From: Elmis aenea | Lineage: Eukaryota > Arthropoda > Insecta > Coleoptera > Elmidae | Assembly: GCA_947652605.1 (NCBI GenBank) | Contig: OX393579.1 | Coordinates: 51,342,970 to 51,406,969, forward strand | DNA length: 64,000 bases | Direction: 5' to 3' | In this document: piece after piece, positions 25,201-37,200 of the stretch | Layout: every line of letters starts with the position of its first letter | Position numbering within the stretch: position 1 is the first letter of the stretch | Program-made: the position numbers and the translations under genes | The notes under the pieces: generated by a model | What the model saw: the letters and a program-made list of their open reading frames with translations, nothing else | Database searches by the model: none | What the model was told of the DNA's origin: nothing

Positions 25201-28200
25201 CAACTATTATGGTAAATTCGTACCAAATCTAGCTAACCATTTACGTCCTATTTATAACTTATTGGGTAAAAATCCCGAAGTAAGTTGGAACGAGGAATGC
25301 GACAAGGCATTTCACGATATTAAACAAATTATGGCATCAGATACAGTTTTAGCACATTTTGATCCAGCCTTACCAATCATATTGACTTGTGATGCATCTC
25401 AGTATGGAGTAGGTGCGTCCATTTTACATTTAATGCCGACAGGCGAAGAGAGACCAATTGGGTTCGTTAGCAGAGTATTAATGCCCGCAGAAATGAAGTA
25501 TTCAGTGATCCACAAAGAAGCCCTAGCAATATACTATGCAGTGGAACGTTTTCAACAATATTTAAGAGGAATAAAATTTACCATTCGAACAGATCATCGA
25601 CCTTTATTAACTTTGTTCGGTGAACATAAAGGTATTCCACTAATGCATGCTAATAGATTACAAAGATGGGCAATATTTTTGTCAGGTTTCGATTATCACA
25701 TCGAGTATGTAAAAGGTAAACAAAATTGCATTGCAGATTGTCTCTCAAGAGTACCATTGCCGATAAAATATTTATCGACCGTGTACAATGATAGTTGTCA
25801 GTATTTAAAATTCGCATCGATGGAAGGATTGCCAATAAATGACAAGTTAGTAGCTCAAGAAACACAGAAAGATCCTTTGTTAAAATCAGTCATGAAATGT
25901 ATAAGGGGTAAATGGCCAGAAACAGTGATGGAAGAAACACAACCTTATTACAGAAGACGACTAGAGTTAACAATAGAAAGGGGATGTATAATGTGGGGTC
26001 ATAGAGTCGTTATACCGAAACAATTACGTAAAACAATGCTTCAAGAACTCCATGTAAGTCACTTAGGAGTAGTTAAATCAAAAGCGTTGGCAAGATCATA
26101 TTTATGGTGGCCAAAAGTTGACCAGGAGATCGAGCAAATGGCAAAATCATGTTTACCATGTTTACAACAGCGAGCAGATCCTCCTAGAGTAAAAGTAAAA
26201 CCATGGCCCGAAACAAAAGAACCGTTCGAACGAATACATCTCGACTTCTTAGGTCCGATTCAGAACAAACAGTATCTTATATTAACTGATGCATACTCCA
26301 AATGGCCGGAGGTTTTCGAAATGAAAAATTGTAACAGTAAAGAAGTCATAGTAAAATTGAGAGAAACATTTGCAAGGTTTGGATTACCCAAGACAGTGGT
26401 AAGCGACAACGGAACACCATTTGTGTCAAATGAGATGAATGATTTTTTTTCAAAAAATGGTATTAAACACATAACATCACCCCCATATTCTCCATCAAGT
26501 AATGGTAGCGCAGAAAATGCAGTAAGAACTTTTAAATCTAAACTAAATGCCAGTTTAATGGACGATAAAAATAAAAACACAGAAACATCGACTTTAATAG
26601 CACGATACCTTTTAAGTTACAGGAACATACAACATAGTACAACAAATATTACTCCTGCAGAGAGGATGTTGGGAAGGAAATTACGGATGAGGTTAGATTT
26701 AATAAAACCAAGCAATCAGGAGATCGTCGAAGTTAAACAAAACAGAACAGTCAAGTATTTTAACATTGGGGAGAAGGTTATGGTAAGAGATTACCGAGTG
26801 ATCAACAAAAGACAATGGACTCCCGCTTTAATAGTCAAGCGAAAAGGCAGGTACGTTTACATATGCAAAACGACAACAGGTACGATCTGGAAACGACATG
26901 CAAACCAAATCATACCACGAGGAGCCTTTGAGAACGAAAAGGAAGAACCACCACATAAAGAACAATTGCGACACACTGTCAGAACAAAGATAGGAAGACC
27001 AGTGGAAGAGGTGGATCAACAAGAACCAGTACAGCAAAACAGAGGGAATCCGGAACCATTAAGAGAATTCAGTCCAAACAATACAACGACAGCTGAACCC
27101 TCTAGACGTACTAGCTCCAGAAAAGCACTACCACCGAGTAGGTATGGGTTTGACGACTAAATGTTTTGTAACATTGTATATTGTATCCATTTATGTTATA
27201 TATGACGAGTGTCGACAGTAACGATAGTATTGGGATATTAGGATAGTTGCATTGAGCTAAGATATTGTTTGCAATAATTGTTAGTCCATGTAATGTTGCC
27301 TAATTAGAAATAATAAGAGTGCTAATGATTTAAGCAAGGAGGGATGTAGTGTGCGCATATGTGTATTACGCAGTGCGCGAGTATCAAACCGCCTCTTGGC
27401 TAGTGTCCGCCAACGAGCATAGACGTACATCGGGCTGCCGACCGATACGTGATAATAGTGTTTAACGCTAAGTCTTTTATACATGTAACTGTGTTATCAG
27501 TTGTAACTATTAAATGAATAAACGGTAATGTTTATCAGCGTTATCAGTACTTTACAGTTATACTTGTATACACATTGTGGAAGACGATTTTAATGATAAA
27601 GTTCTATTAAAATAAATTACAATAGTTTTAGGTAAACGTTGTTTCCAATGATGGTTGTTGCCAAAACAGCTGCATGTAAATAAATAAATAATATTGTAAC
27701 TAGTAAAGAGACGAGAGTTTTGAAACTCTTTCAGCATTTTTGCAAGGGATTTTTAATAAAATAGTTTAGTGACTACCGGTACCGCTTTAACTTATTTGTA
27801 TTAGGGTAACTGCTATAGTTATTGGCCCCCTTAAGCAAAATTTCATATTGCAAGTGAGATAATTAATTAATTTTTCGATATTAAAATATAAAAACTGAAC
27901 TGTGGTGTAGACCAATAAACTTATTTTCATATTTAAAATTCGAATTTGATGTATCATAAGTTTTTAATAGTAAAAATTAATTATTTTTAAAACACTACGC
28001 AGTTTGTAGTTATTGGCATGTCTTTCGTAGTTATTGGCCCTGCATGTACCAGTTATTGGCATTCACAATAGTTGTTAATTGTTTTGAAAATTTCTCACAA
28101 AATAATAACAATATTTATTGTTTTCTTGTAACTGTGCATTTAAAGATACCAGAGAAAATAATTCCTAATAAATAAATAGGGTTTGGGTACACAAAATTTT

Positions 28201-31200
28201 ATTTTAACTAAAAGTAAATTCTATTATAAACTTGTCTTTTACATAAAGGCTAATAGGGTAACTAAAAATATCATATTTGAACACGGTAAAAATAAATTCT
28301 TTTTTCTATTTCAAAGTTTCAGTCTTACACTTTTCTTCTTTTTTCTTATTTACAGTCTTTGATTGACATGTTCTACATGTGAATACTTTATCCGATTTTT
28401 TTTTGTATTTTAATATAGGTACATCTCAGGTGATAATTTCTGCAACATGTTATTCCAAAATTGTTGCTATTAATATTATAGCAACAAGTAAAACATATAC
28501 CAAAGACAACTTTGTTATTTAAAAATTCGTTTTGAATATTGTTTTCACTAGGTTGTTCCTCAATCTCTTGGTCAATATCAAAATTTTTAAATAAATCTTT
28601 GACATGAACTTCTCTCTTCTTCTCTTTGATTACTTTAATATTTTTACTATTATCACTCAATTTAGTTATTGGCAATTTTAAATTATCACTTATTAGCACA
28701 TTTGATACTATTTGAACTTTGTTTGATTTTTGTTTAAGTAATTTTAGTTTTTTTATTCTTTTCTTATCTTATTGCTATGGGCTGATGCCGCGACAAGAAT
28801 GACTTAAACCATCCTTTTCCAGGTGTATTGGTTTTGAACAAGGTTTCTCTTTTAGAATCCTCTAGAAACTTTTTAACGGATAGCTTAATATCGTCAAATC
28901 GTTTGGAAAAACCTTTTTTTTTTTGCTTTCTTCTAGCCAGGCCACAATTATAGCTTCTTTGGAATGAGTCAGTACTGAAGAAGGACCATGGCGTTCTTTA
29001 ACAAATTTTTCGCAAAGGCGGAACTGCGATGTGGCCCTAGGAACATTATACATCTTCGAAGCTTCTCGTTTAGATATTCCATTTTTACAGCCTCTAATGG
29101 TCTAATGCTTATTCAATATCATTCTTATTGTATTTTTTTTTATAAAAACAACTTCGTTTTATTTTTGGCATTTTCAGGAAATTTACAATTTAAATTTGCC
29201 GGTAAATTTTACACTGTGTATAGTTATTGGCATACAATACTTTAGTTATTGGCCACGGTTAATAACTGAATCTAGGCAGAATTCAGGTGTACTAGTTATT
29301 GGCCGCCTATGCCAATAACTATAGTTTTTCAGATTTTTATGATCCAATTGTTAGCCGCCCTTTAAATAAATCGATTATTGCAACTGTAGCCACAGAATTA
29401 TGTATTTTTGTCACTTTATAGTGTAATAAGGTTATAGAGTTTGTAATATTATTTTGCCAACCAATAATTGATAATAAAATAAGCTATTCAAAATTGACAC
29501 TCACCTTAAGGTGTTCACGTTCACCGCGTCCTTTCTTACTTGTGACTGCAACGTGCTCTAGATAAATATGATTTTTTATTTTTGTTACCAACACTATTAC
29601 AAAATAAGTTACTAGTTTTAAACAAAAATGATTAAAGTTTGCAAACCAATAAACAGAATCCCCTAAATTTATTTAGAATTCTTATTATATGCAATTAAAT
29701 GCAGACTATGCCAATAACTACACTAAGGCCAATAACTGTAGCAGTTACCCTACATAAATGAATCATGTACGTTAAGTATTTATTAAAACTGTCAGGATAT
29801 TTTTTCTTCTATTTAATCCTCTCGTACCTTTCGGGGTCGACTTATATTTTCCTGGTTTTTATTATATTTCTCCATCCCTGTCTATCATTGGCTACCTGTG
29901 GTCTGTGCTGTGGTCTATCTCTCCAGCTGACTTTTTCCTTCTAATCTGCCTCACTTCATTTTCCCATTAAGTTTTTGATCATTCCTTACTTCTTTTTCCC
30001 TAAAACTTCGTTTTTTATCCCATTTTTGTGTACCTACTTCCTGGCATGCGTAGTCGATGTCCAGACACCTTAATTGGTTTGTTCATCTGTGCCTTTTAGG
30101 CTTTTTCTGATAAATAAATCTGAAATTTATGCATAGGTACCTAGCTTAAAATTAAGGACCTTTTTCAAATAATATAGATTTGTTACTCCTATTATTATTA
30201 TTTATTTTGTCATGATACCTTTTACTGTTAGATGTATATATATTTTTTTAAATACAAGTAAATTAGGAATTTCGGTAATTCGTCTTCAAATTCTTGGTCG
30301 AAAATAAAATTTTTCTTCTATTTCTCGCAAATGACAAACCAATTGTTTAAATTGTTTTTTTTTCCCTCTTTTACTCTCCTTCATCTTTATCCTTTCCTTT
30401 GCATTCCTTTTTTAATTTTTGCTTCCTTTTTTTGTTTGGAAAACTTGTTTCCTTGCCTCCGAGTAACGCAAAATTATTTCTCATTTTATCCATATTACAG
30501 AGTTGCTTTCAAAACCCGTGCGTGGTCTAGTATGTACATGGCAGCCAGCGGTCTATTAAAATTCAAACCACCTCTTTTTTCCACTGTAAAGGATACTGCA
30601 TTTCACGTCAAGCGTAGTACTTAACATTTAGAAATACATATCCAGTGACCTAACGTTTCAATTTATGTAAAAAGTTGGGCGTGTACTCTTGAAAGCTCCT
30701 GACATCTGACATGGAATAACAGTATGAGTTAGTACAAATAAATAGATAGATAGTTATCCCTGACAGTCCGCGAATCGTGACTGAAACACTTAGGCCTTTC
30801 TAATTCTGTACCAGATTCCTGCACTCCAAGCCATTATCCATCTCTTGTTACCGATGCTGATAAGGAAGACGGACATAGGATTGTTACACTGCATGTTTAG
30901 CTGAGCTGCACTAGGCGTGGTCTTTTCTAAGATCGCTACTGGGCCAGGTCACTTCTTGTAGCTCGAAGGATTTATGAGAGTTGTTGTTTATAACTAGCTG
31001 CGGGGCGTCTTTCTCTCACTATCTGATAAACGAATCCAACTAGGAACACATTAAAAGCGATAAATGCTCAACTGTTTTGAATAATTACTTTTTTAAATGG
31101 GACGTTTCGTTACGTAACTGTTATTAGTGTGGCGAGGCAAAGACGGGCTTCTTCACACGGGGCGTCGTCCTTAATGCAAGAACTCGGCGCTGGGGTTTTG

Positions 31201-34200
31201 TTATGTGATATACGAGGCAATAAAACAGTTGTTGATGTTGCGTGAAATTCGCGAACAACGCTAATAAGTCAAAAATGTTGTTTACGTTTAAAGTTAATTA
31301 ATTAAAGCGACTTTATGGCTTGACGAAAACTTTATCTTATGTATTTTTTATAACCTCGACTTTCAGTTTAAAGCCGCATTAAAGATTGGCTGGTGTGGTC
31401 TCTAAACGACTTTCGCCATACACGAAAATGGCTATACATTATTTTAAATTAAAGCCATAATTTTGCGCAAAAAAAATATGGGTCAAATTTGTATCTTGTA
31501 AGCTACTCCACAAATAGCCATTTTTGAGATTCATTGTCAAAATAACGTTCATAACCTAACGTAACTATTCATTAGCAAAACATAAAGTTTACCGCATCTT
31601 AAACACCACTTTTCCTTATCCATCCAGTCATTATCCTTAAGGTTCCTTTTGTCTATCGCTATTTTCCGTTTCCGGAACATTGTTCGCCAACAATTCTTCG
31701 CCCACAATTCTTCGCCTCCCCAATTCTTCGCTTCACAATTCTTCGACGCCACAAATATACAAGAAACAACTTAAGGCTAACGTAAAATAATCTGTAAAAA
31801 TTACCTTATAAATAAAAACAATCACATTTACAAATAAAATTTGTGATATGCTTGTATGCGGCGAAAATTGTGGCGGCGAAGAATTGTGGCAACGAAGAAT
31901 TATGTAGGCGAAGAATTGTTGAGGCGAAGAATTGTGGGTTAAGAATGTTCCCAGACCCGTTATTTTCACCCCAAGTATCCATCTCCTTTTTGGTTTTCCC
32001 CTCTTTTTTCTTCGTGATGGGATCCATGTTCATGTTTGATGTGAAATTCTCTGTGGAGGCATTCTGTTTGGAGACCTTGTCAAATAAATTCTTGTTCTTC
32101 GAACAAATTAGTCTTCAGTTTATCTTTCCCGTATATCCTCGTTTCTTACTCCATCCTTCATCGTTCATTGACGAGACCTTCTTCAAAATTTCATTTGCAT
32201 TGCTTTTGTTCTCTGTTCTAAATCTTTAGTCATGGCCCAAACTTTCCATCTGAAGCAGGGGTTTGGAGCGGAGCGCGGAGCTGGAGCGCGGAGCAGTGGA
32301 GCAATGGGTTTTTGCCCGGAGCGGGAGCGGAGCCCGGAGCAAATAATTTTGATTGCTCCACTGCTCCACTTTACTATTATAAACTACAATTATTTTTTTT
32401 TATGAATTATTCTCATGGATATACCTAGTATTTAATAAAATTATAAATAAACTAAATTTGATTTTTTTGAAGTAAAATTATTATAATGTAACTTTTCTGA
32501 ATATTAATTTTCATTATTTTGTATTTGAATTTAGAAAAATTTTAAAGAACTTTTTTTTCTTTTTTTAACTTTGAGATCAATAATTTGTTCTTTTATTTAA
32601 CTTCACTTGTTTCTTAGGGTCAAATATTGTAATTTTTGGTCCATTTCCACATATCTCATAAAATTTTAGCTTTGTTTTAAAAAACTAATTTTTAAATAAA
32701 AAAACTAATTTTATTAATATTTGGAGCGCGGAGCGGAGCTGGAGCAGGCATCTTGATGCCGGAGCGGAGTTGGAGCGGAGCAACTAAAAAATTGGACTGC
32801 TCCAAACCCCTGATCTGAAGTTCACCTTGATATTTGTAACAAAAATTATTATATTCTTTAGGTTTTCGCAGCTGTTGTCCATGATACAATCTTTGTTCCC
32901 GGGTTTGGAACCGCGTGTTCTACAGTTGAAAGTTGACGTTTCGACCATTATATCTTGGTCTTTTTCAAAACGTTTTGATGTATATACCCGAATCTCTATC
33001 TCTTATATTAAGCAAAATCCTCATAGTCGCTCAAATGAACCAGTGCACCCTGTACATTATATCCAATTAACCAACCTCCTGGAGTGTCTAAGATGGCCAT
33101 GCCGGTCAAGTTATTGTGAACAATCTGTATAACGCCCGGTTTTTTGTGATTCTCTGAATAAGATCGAGCGTAAAAAGCAACTAAACAAAAGAATGTGACC
33201 CCAATCTTACGATCTAAGGCTAAAGCGTATCCGATGAATAGCTTCACAGAAAAAAAAGCTGTGGTAGTAGATTGATTGGCACTTGTCACAAAAACAAAAG
33301 CAGCGAGCTTTCCTGATTATAAACATAGTTATTAGCGGTTATATCGGTCTTATATAACGCAGCACAATAGTTGGCGCTGATCGAGGTATTGTAGTTACAT
33401 ATTGATGTACAAAGACGTGACGAATGAAACTAATATTTAATAATAAGAGAGACGCGTTCTATTACACGTCGGTAGATTTATTATACTTTAAAAGCGTACG
33501 CACACAATAGGTGTTTAAAATTTAACGTCAATTGCGATGGAAGTAATTAAAATTCTAGCGAACGCATATAAAGGTTGATCCGTCCGACTCCATAAATTAG
33601 GGAAAGAGATAAATTATGTTCGTATCTTGAGTCGACTACGGCGCGCTTGCTAGTTGGGGAAACGGCATTTTTTAAGGTGCTATTACCACGATATATTTAA
33701 TAAACGGTATGCAAACTATTAGCCAATTCCGCTGCCTTGTTGTTAGGTAAAGAAAATACTATACAGGGTGATTAGAATCTACATGGATAATTTTAATATT
33801 ACAAAACGGTAAAATAACCAATAAATAATTAAATAACTAACGAATGTCCCAAGTGTTACCAGCGTTTTAATAAAACTGAAAAAACTAAATATAGAATTTT
33901 TAAGCACACACATCTTTTTACCTACTTACAACAGTTCAACAAAAAAAAAGCTACTGCCTTACATGTAGTGTTGCCACGAGACGAGACGAGATTTATCCAT
34001 TCTCGATCTCGAAAATTCTCGAAAGTTAATTCTCGATCTCGAAAATTCTCGAACGTGCTTTCTCGGTCTCGAATTTCGAGACGAGACGAGACGAGATCGA
34101 TAATTATCTCGTCTCGGCGGCAACACTACTTACATGGGTAACTTTAATATGGTAAGTGTTAAAATTTGGTTAAATTAGCTATGTGGGAAATCATAACAAA

Positions 34201-37200
34201 TGAATAAATGAACCAGTTGCTGTCTCCAAAAAAACTACAAAAAAATTTACCAACACAAATACTTTTAGACCTTAAATAAGACATTAATATTTTTTAATTG
34301 AAGTTGTTATCGAGATGCAGATAAAGCTTTTTTGAAACAGCAGAAGCCTCATAAAAAATTTTCTAATGTCAGTGATAAAAGAGTTGTGATACGTACTGGT
34401 GGAACTTCCACCGTGAAAGCTTTTGATGGGAAGGAATAATTCTTATGTTAAAATAAAACCAAAGGGCTTTAAAATATTGAAAATGAAGACTAATTCAATT
34501 AAAAAAAGCTAATAAAATTGAAGCTTTATCTATACAGGGTGGTCCACTTTTTTTTGTTAATTATCTAGCGTGTCTAATTTAAACTTCTTTGTAGCTCTTA
34601 CCGTTTACGAGATCCCAATAGTCGCCCTTCTATGTGGACCATCCTGTATAGTGTGTAAATCACAATCTACCTAAAATTATCTATAACTTATTTTATTTAC
34701 AAATTATTTTAATTTATGACAGTTAAATTAATGATTTTGTAGTTTATAACTGTCTACAGTGTTCCGGGCAAATTAATTTTTCAGTGTCTTTGTAATGCTA
34801 CCCAACTGTGCCAAACTAACCGACTCCCTTTTTTTATTATAAAAAAAATACATATGTCAAGCATTAGATTAGAATTACCTGTATAGATAATTAACTTAGA
34901 TTACGATAAGTATTCAAACCACCGTTTAAAAACAAACAGATACAGAGCAAAATTACTTGTTTTAATGTCAATCATAATAGCTACGAGTCGTAGCCCACGA
35001 CCTTATAAAGAAACTTATATTTTTTTGAGTTCATTATAATTATATCGCTCCGTATAAAGTTTAGCTGACTTTTTATTTCTGCAGTGCCATTACTTGCAGC
35101 TCCAAGAAAAATTGGATAACGTCTCTCGGTGTTTCAAGAACTGTATTTCGTTGAAATAATTTATAAATTTGATTAAATGTATCGGAAACGTTTTGTATGT
35201 TTCTTATTGTGGCAATAACATCGCGATTTATAAATTCGCTACGTGTACCCGACCGCAAACAATGCAAGAAATCGTTTGTTACATCTTTCACGGCATTGTT
35301 TCAGGAAAACAAACAAATCTGATTAACAAGTAAGTTTATGACAGCATACATAATATGACTTAACACTCAAATCGTAAACTAAAAAGTATAAAATAGATTG
35401 ACCCCTACTTTTGTAGTATATGGATAAGAAACATTTTTATTTTATTTATTTGATCATGAGTCCTTCTACTGTTAGGTGTAGGACTGTTAAGTTTTGTTGT
35501 ACTGTTTTTTCCCCCATGTTTTTCTGTCTTGCGCTAGGTTTTTTTATGTCTTTCCATTTAATGTTTCTATCCTTTGCTGCTTTTTTTTAGTTGGTCTTGC
35601 AAGGTTTTTCTCGGTCTACCTCTTTTATTTTCTCCCCGCGATCTTGCTTCATAGCCTTTTCTGGTTAACCTCTCTTCTTTCATCCTATAAATGTGACCCA
35701 ACCATCCCAGCTGTCTTTCTTGTATTTTTGTTTCAACTGATTTTATCTTTAATTGTTCTCTATATGTTTCATTTCTGATTCTATCTTGTTTGGTTTTTCC
35801 TTGGATTTTTCTTGGAAATCTCATTTCTGCTGCACTCACTCGGCTACTATTTTTTTGTGAGTGCCCACGTTTCACTTCCGTATACAAGTGCCGGATTTAC
35901 TACCTTTTTGACCACTTCGACTTTTGTTCGTTTTGGGACTTCTCTGTTTCCAAAAAAATGCTGTTCTTAAACTGTTGAATATACTTCCCGCATTTCCTGC
36001 CCTTTCGTTTATTTTTTCCTTGTCCATTCCTCCATTATTCTCTATGATCACTCCTAAATATTTAAAGCTTTGTACCTGTTCCAACCTAAACCCATTTAAA
36101 GTAATGTTATGTCCTTTGTTCTCTGTTGTAACGATCATAGTTTTAGTTTTTGCGGTATTTATTTTCATATTAATTTTTTCCAATTCCTGGTTTAGAGTTT
36201 TTAGATTATGTTGCAGATTCTTTTCTGTTTCCGCGACTAAGACCATGTCGTCTGCGAAAATTAGCTCAGTTATGTTAGTCTTTCCATTTTCCAGTTATCT
36301 AGGTAAAAAATAAGAAATAGATGTATGTACTTATAATAAAATGTTCTGATCCATACAAATTTCGACGGATTAACATGATTTGAGGTGATTACATCCATAA
36401 GCGCAAATTTTTCGGCGTGCCGCAAAACTAATTATCGACAGAGCATTGAAAAACGTTACCCAAGTTTTTTACTGGTATTTAAAAGAAAAATCTTGATAAA
36501 ACTAACCCAACATTTTTTTTTTTTAATTATTGAACTTACGTAAAGTATTGAATAATCTTTAATCCGTTGGTTTTATCAAAACTCTGGTTTAATTAATGGA
36601 ATAAGGTGTACCTTAATTAAAATAACGAACATCCTTTTTTTGAGCATCTTTTTCTATATGACTTCAACAAAAGTTTATCAACTTTTTTAATTCCCTAGAT
36701 TTATATCAAAGAAAGAGTTACAATATAATCATCTGGAAACAGTCATTCCGAACTACTGTTTTTACGTCAATCGATTATTAAGTTGTATTTCGAAAAGGGA
36801 AAGGACAATCACTCATAATTTATGATCGTCCATTTTTACCATCGATTCAATTTTTTCAGATCCCGAGCGCGGTCGCGCTATCTCATGGAGTTTGTACAGT
36901 TTTTTGAACCCGTACGTAAGAGGCGATACAAAAATGTCTTTAAACTACATCTCGATGACGGACTTATAAATATTCATGATTCATTCGTTCTTGCACAGTG
37001 GTATAAATTGTCGTTTTATCACCACTGTCCGCTTTTATATACTATAAGATTTACTTTAACGACTTTATCCGTTTGAGACTCCAAATTCATTTAATAGAGA
37101 TAATGATTAAGATTAAATTGCTTGGCGAAATAAATTCATAAATTACCATATTACAGCAGTGGCAGATATAAAAAGTATTCCTATTAAATCAACTTTCAAG

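Larger units (their letters stand above)
22909..27556 (+). mobile_element. intact Ty3/Gypsy LTR retrotransposon
   Basis: A 4648-bp element with two 212-bp LTRs (22909-23120, 27345-27556) that I read as identical base for base. The LTRs start TGTAGTG and end TTTACA. A 5-bp duplication GTTAT flanks it (22904-22908, 27557-27561). A primer-binding-like site TGGCGACGAG starts at 23122; a purine tract AAGGAGGGA sits at 27336-27344, directly before the 3' LTR. One uninterrupted Gag-Pol frame occupies the interior. No second or env-like frame is seen. It lies in the same orientation as fng. Identical LTRs mean the insertion is very recent. Gypsy membership follows from the domain order PR-RT-RNase H-IN; the Mag-like lineage is only a guess. 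Confidence 0.97.
27804..29750 (-). mobile_element. pogo-like element, internally deleted
   Basis: TA-flanked (27802-27803, 29751-29752). Ends are inverted repeats GGGTAACTGCTATAGTTATT and GGGTAACTGCTACAGTTATT. Copies of AGTTATTGGC lie in both subterminal zones. The minus strand retains the N-terminal helix-turn-helix region of a pogo/CENP-B-type transposase and a separate C-terminal part, but the DDE core is missing. Likely mobilised in trans. Confidence 0.85.

Noticed and set aside
23464..26580. Several antisense open frames inside the Gypsy element
   Set aside because: They are shadows of the long sense Gag-Pol frame and resemble no protein.
22909..27556. Endogenous retrovirus or errantivirus with an env gene
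   Set aside because: After Gag-Pol only about 180 bp remain before the 3' LTR, with no env-like frame.
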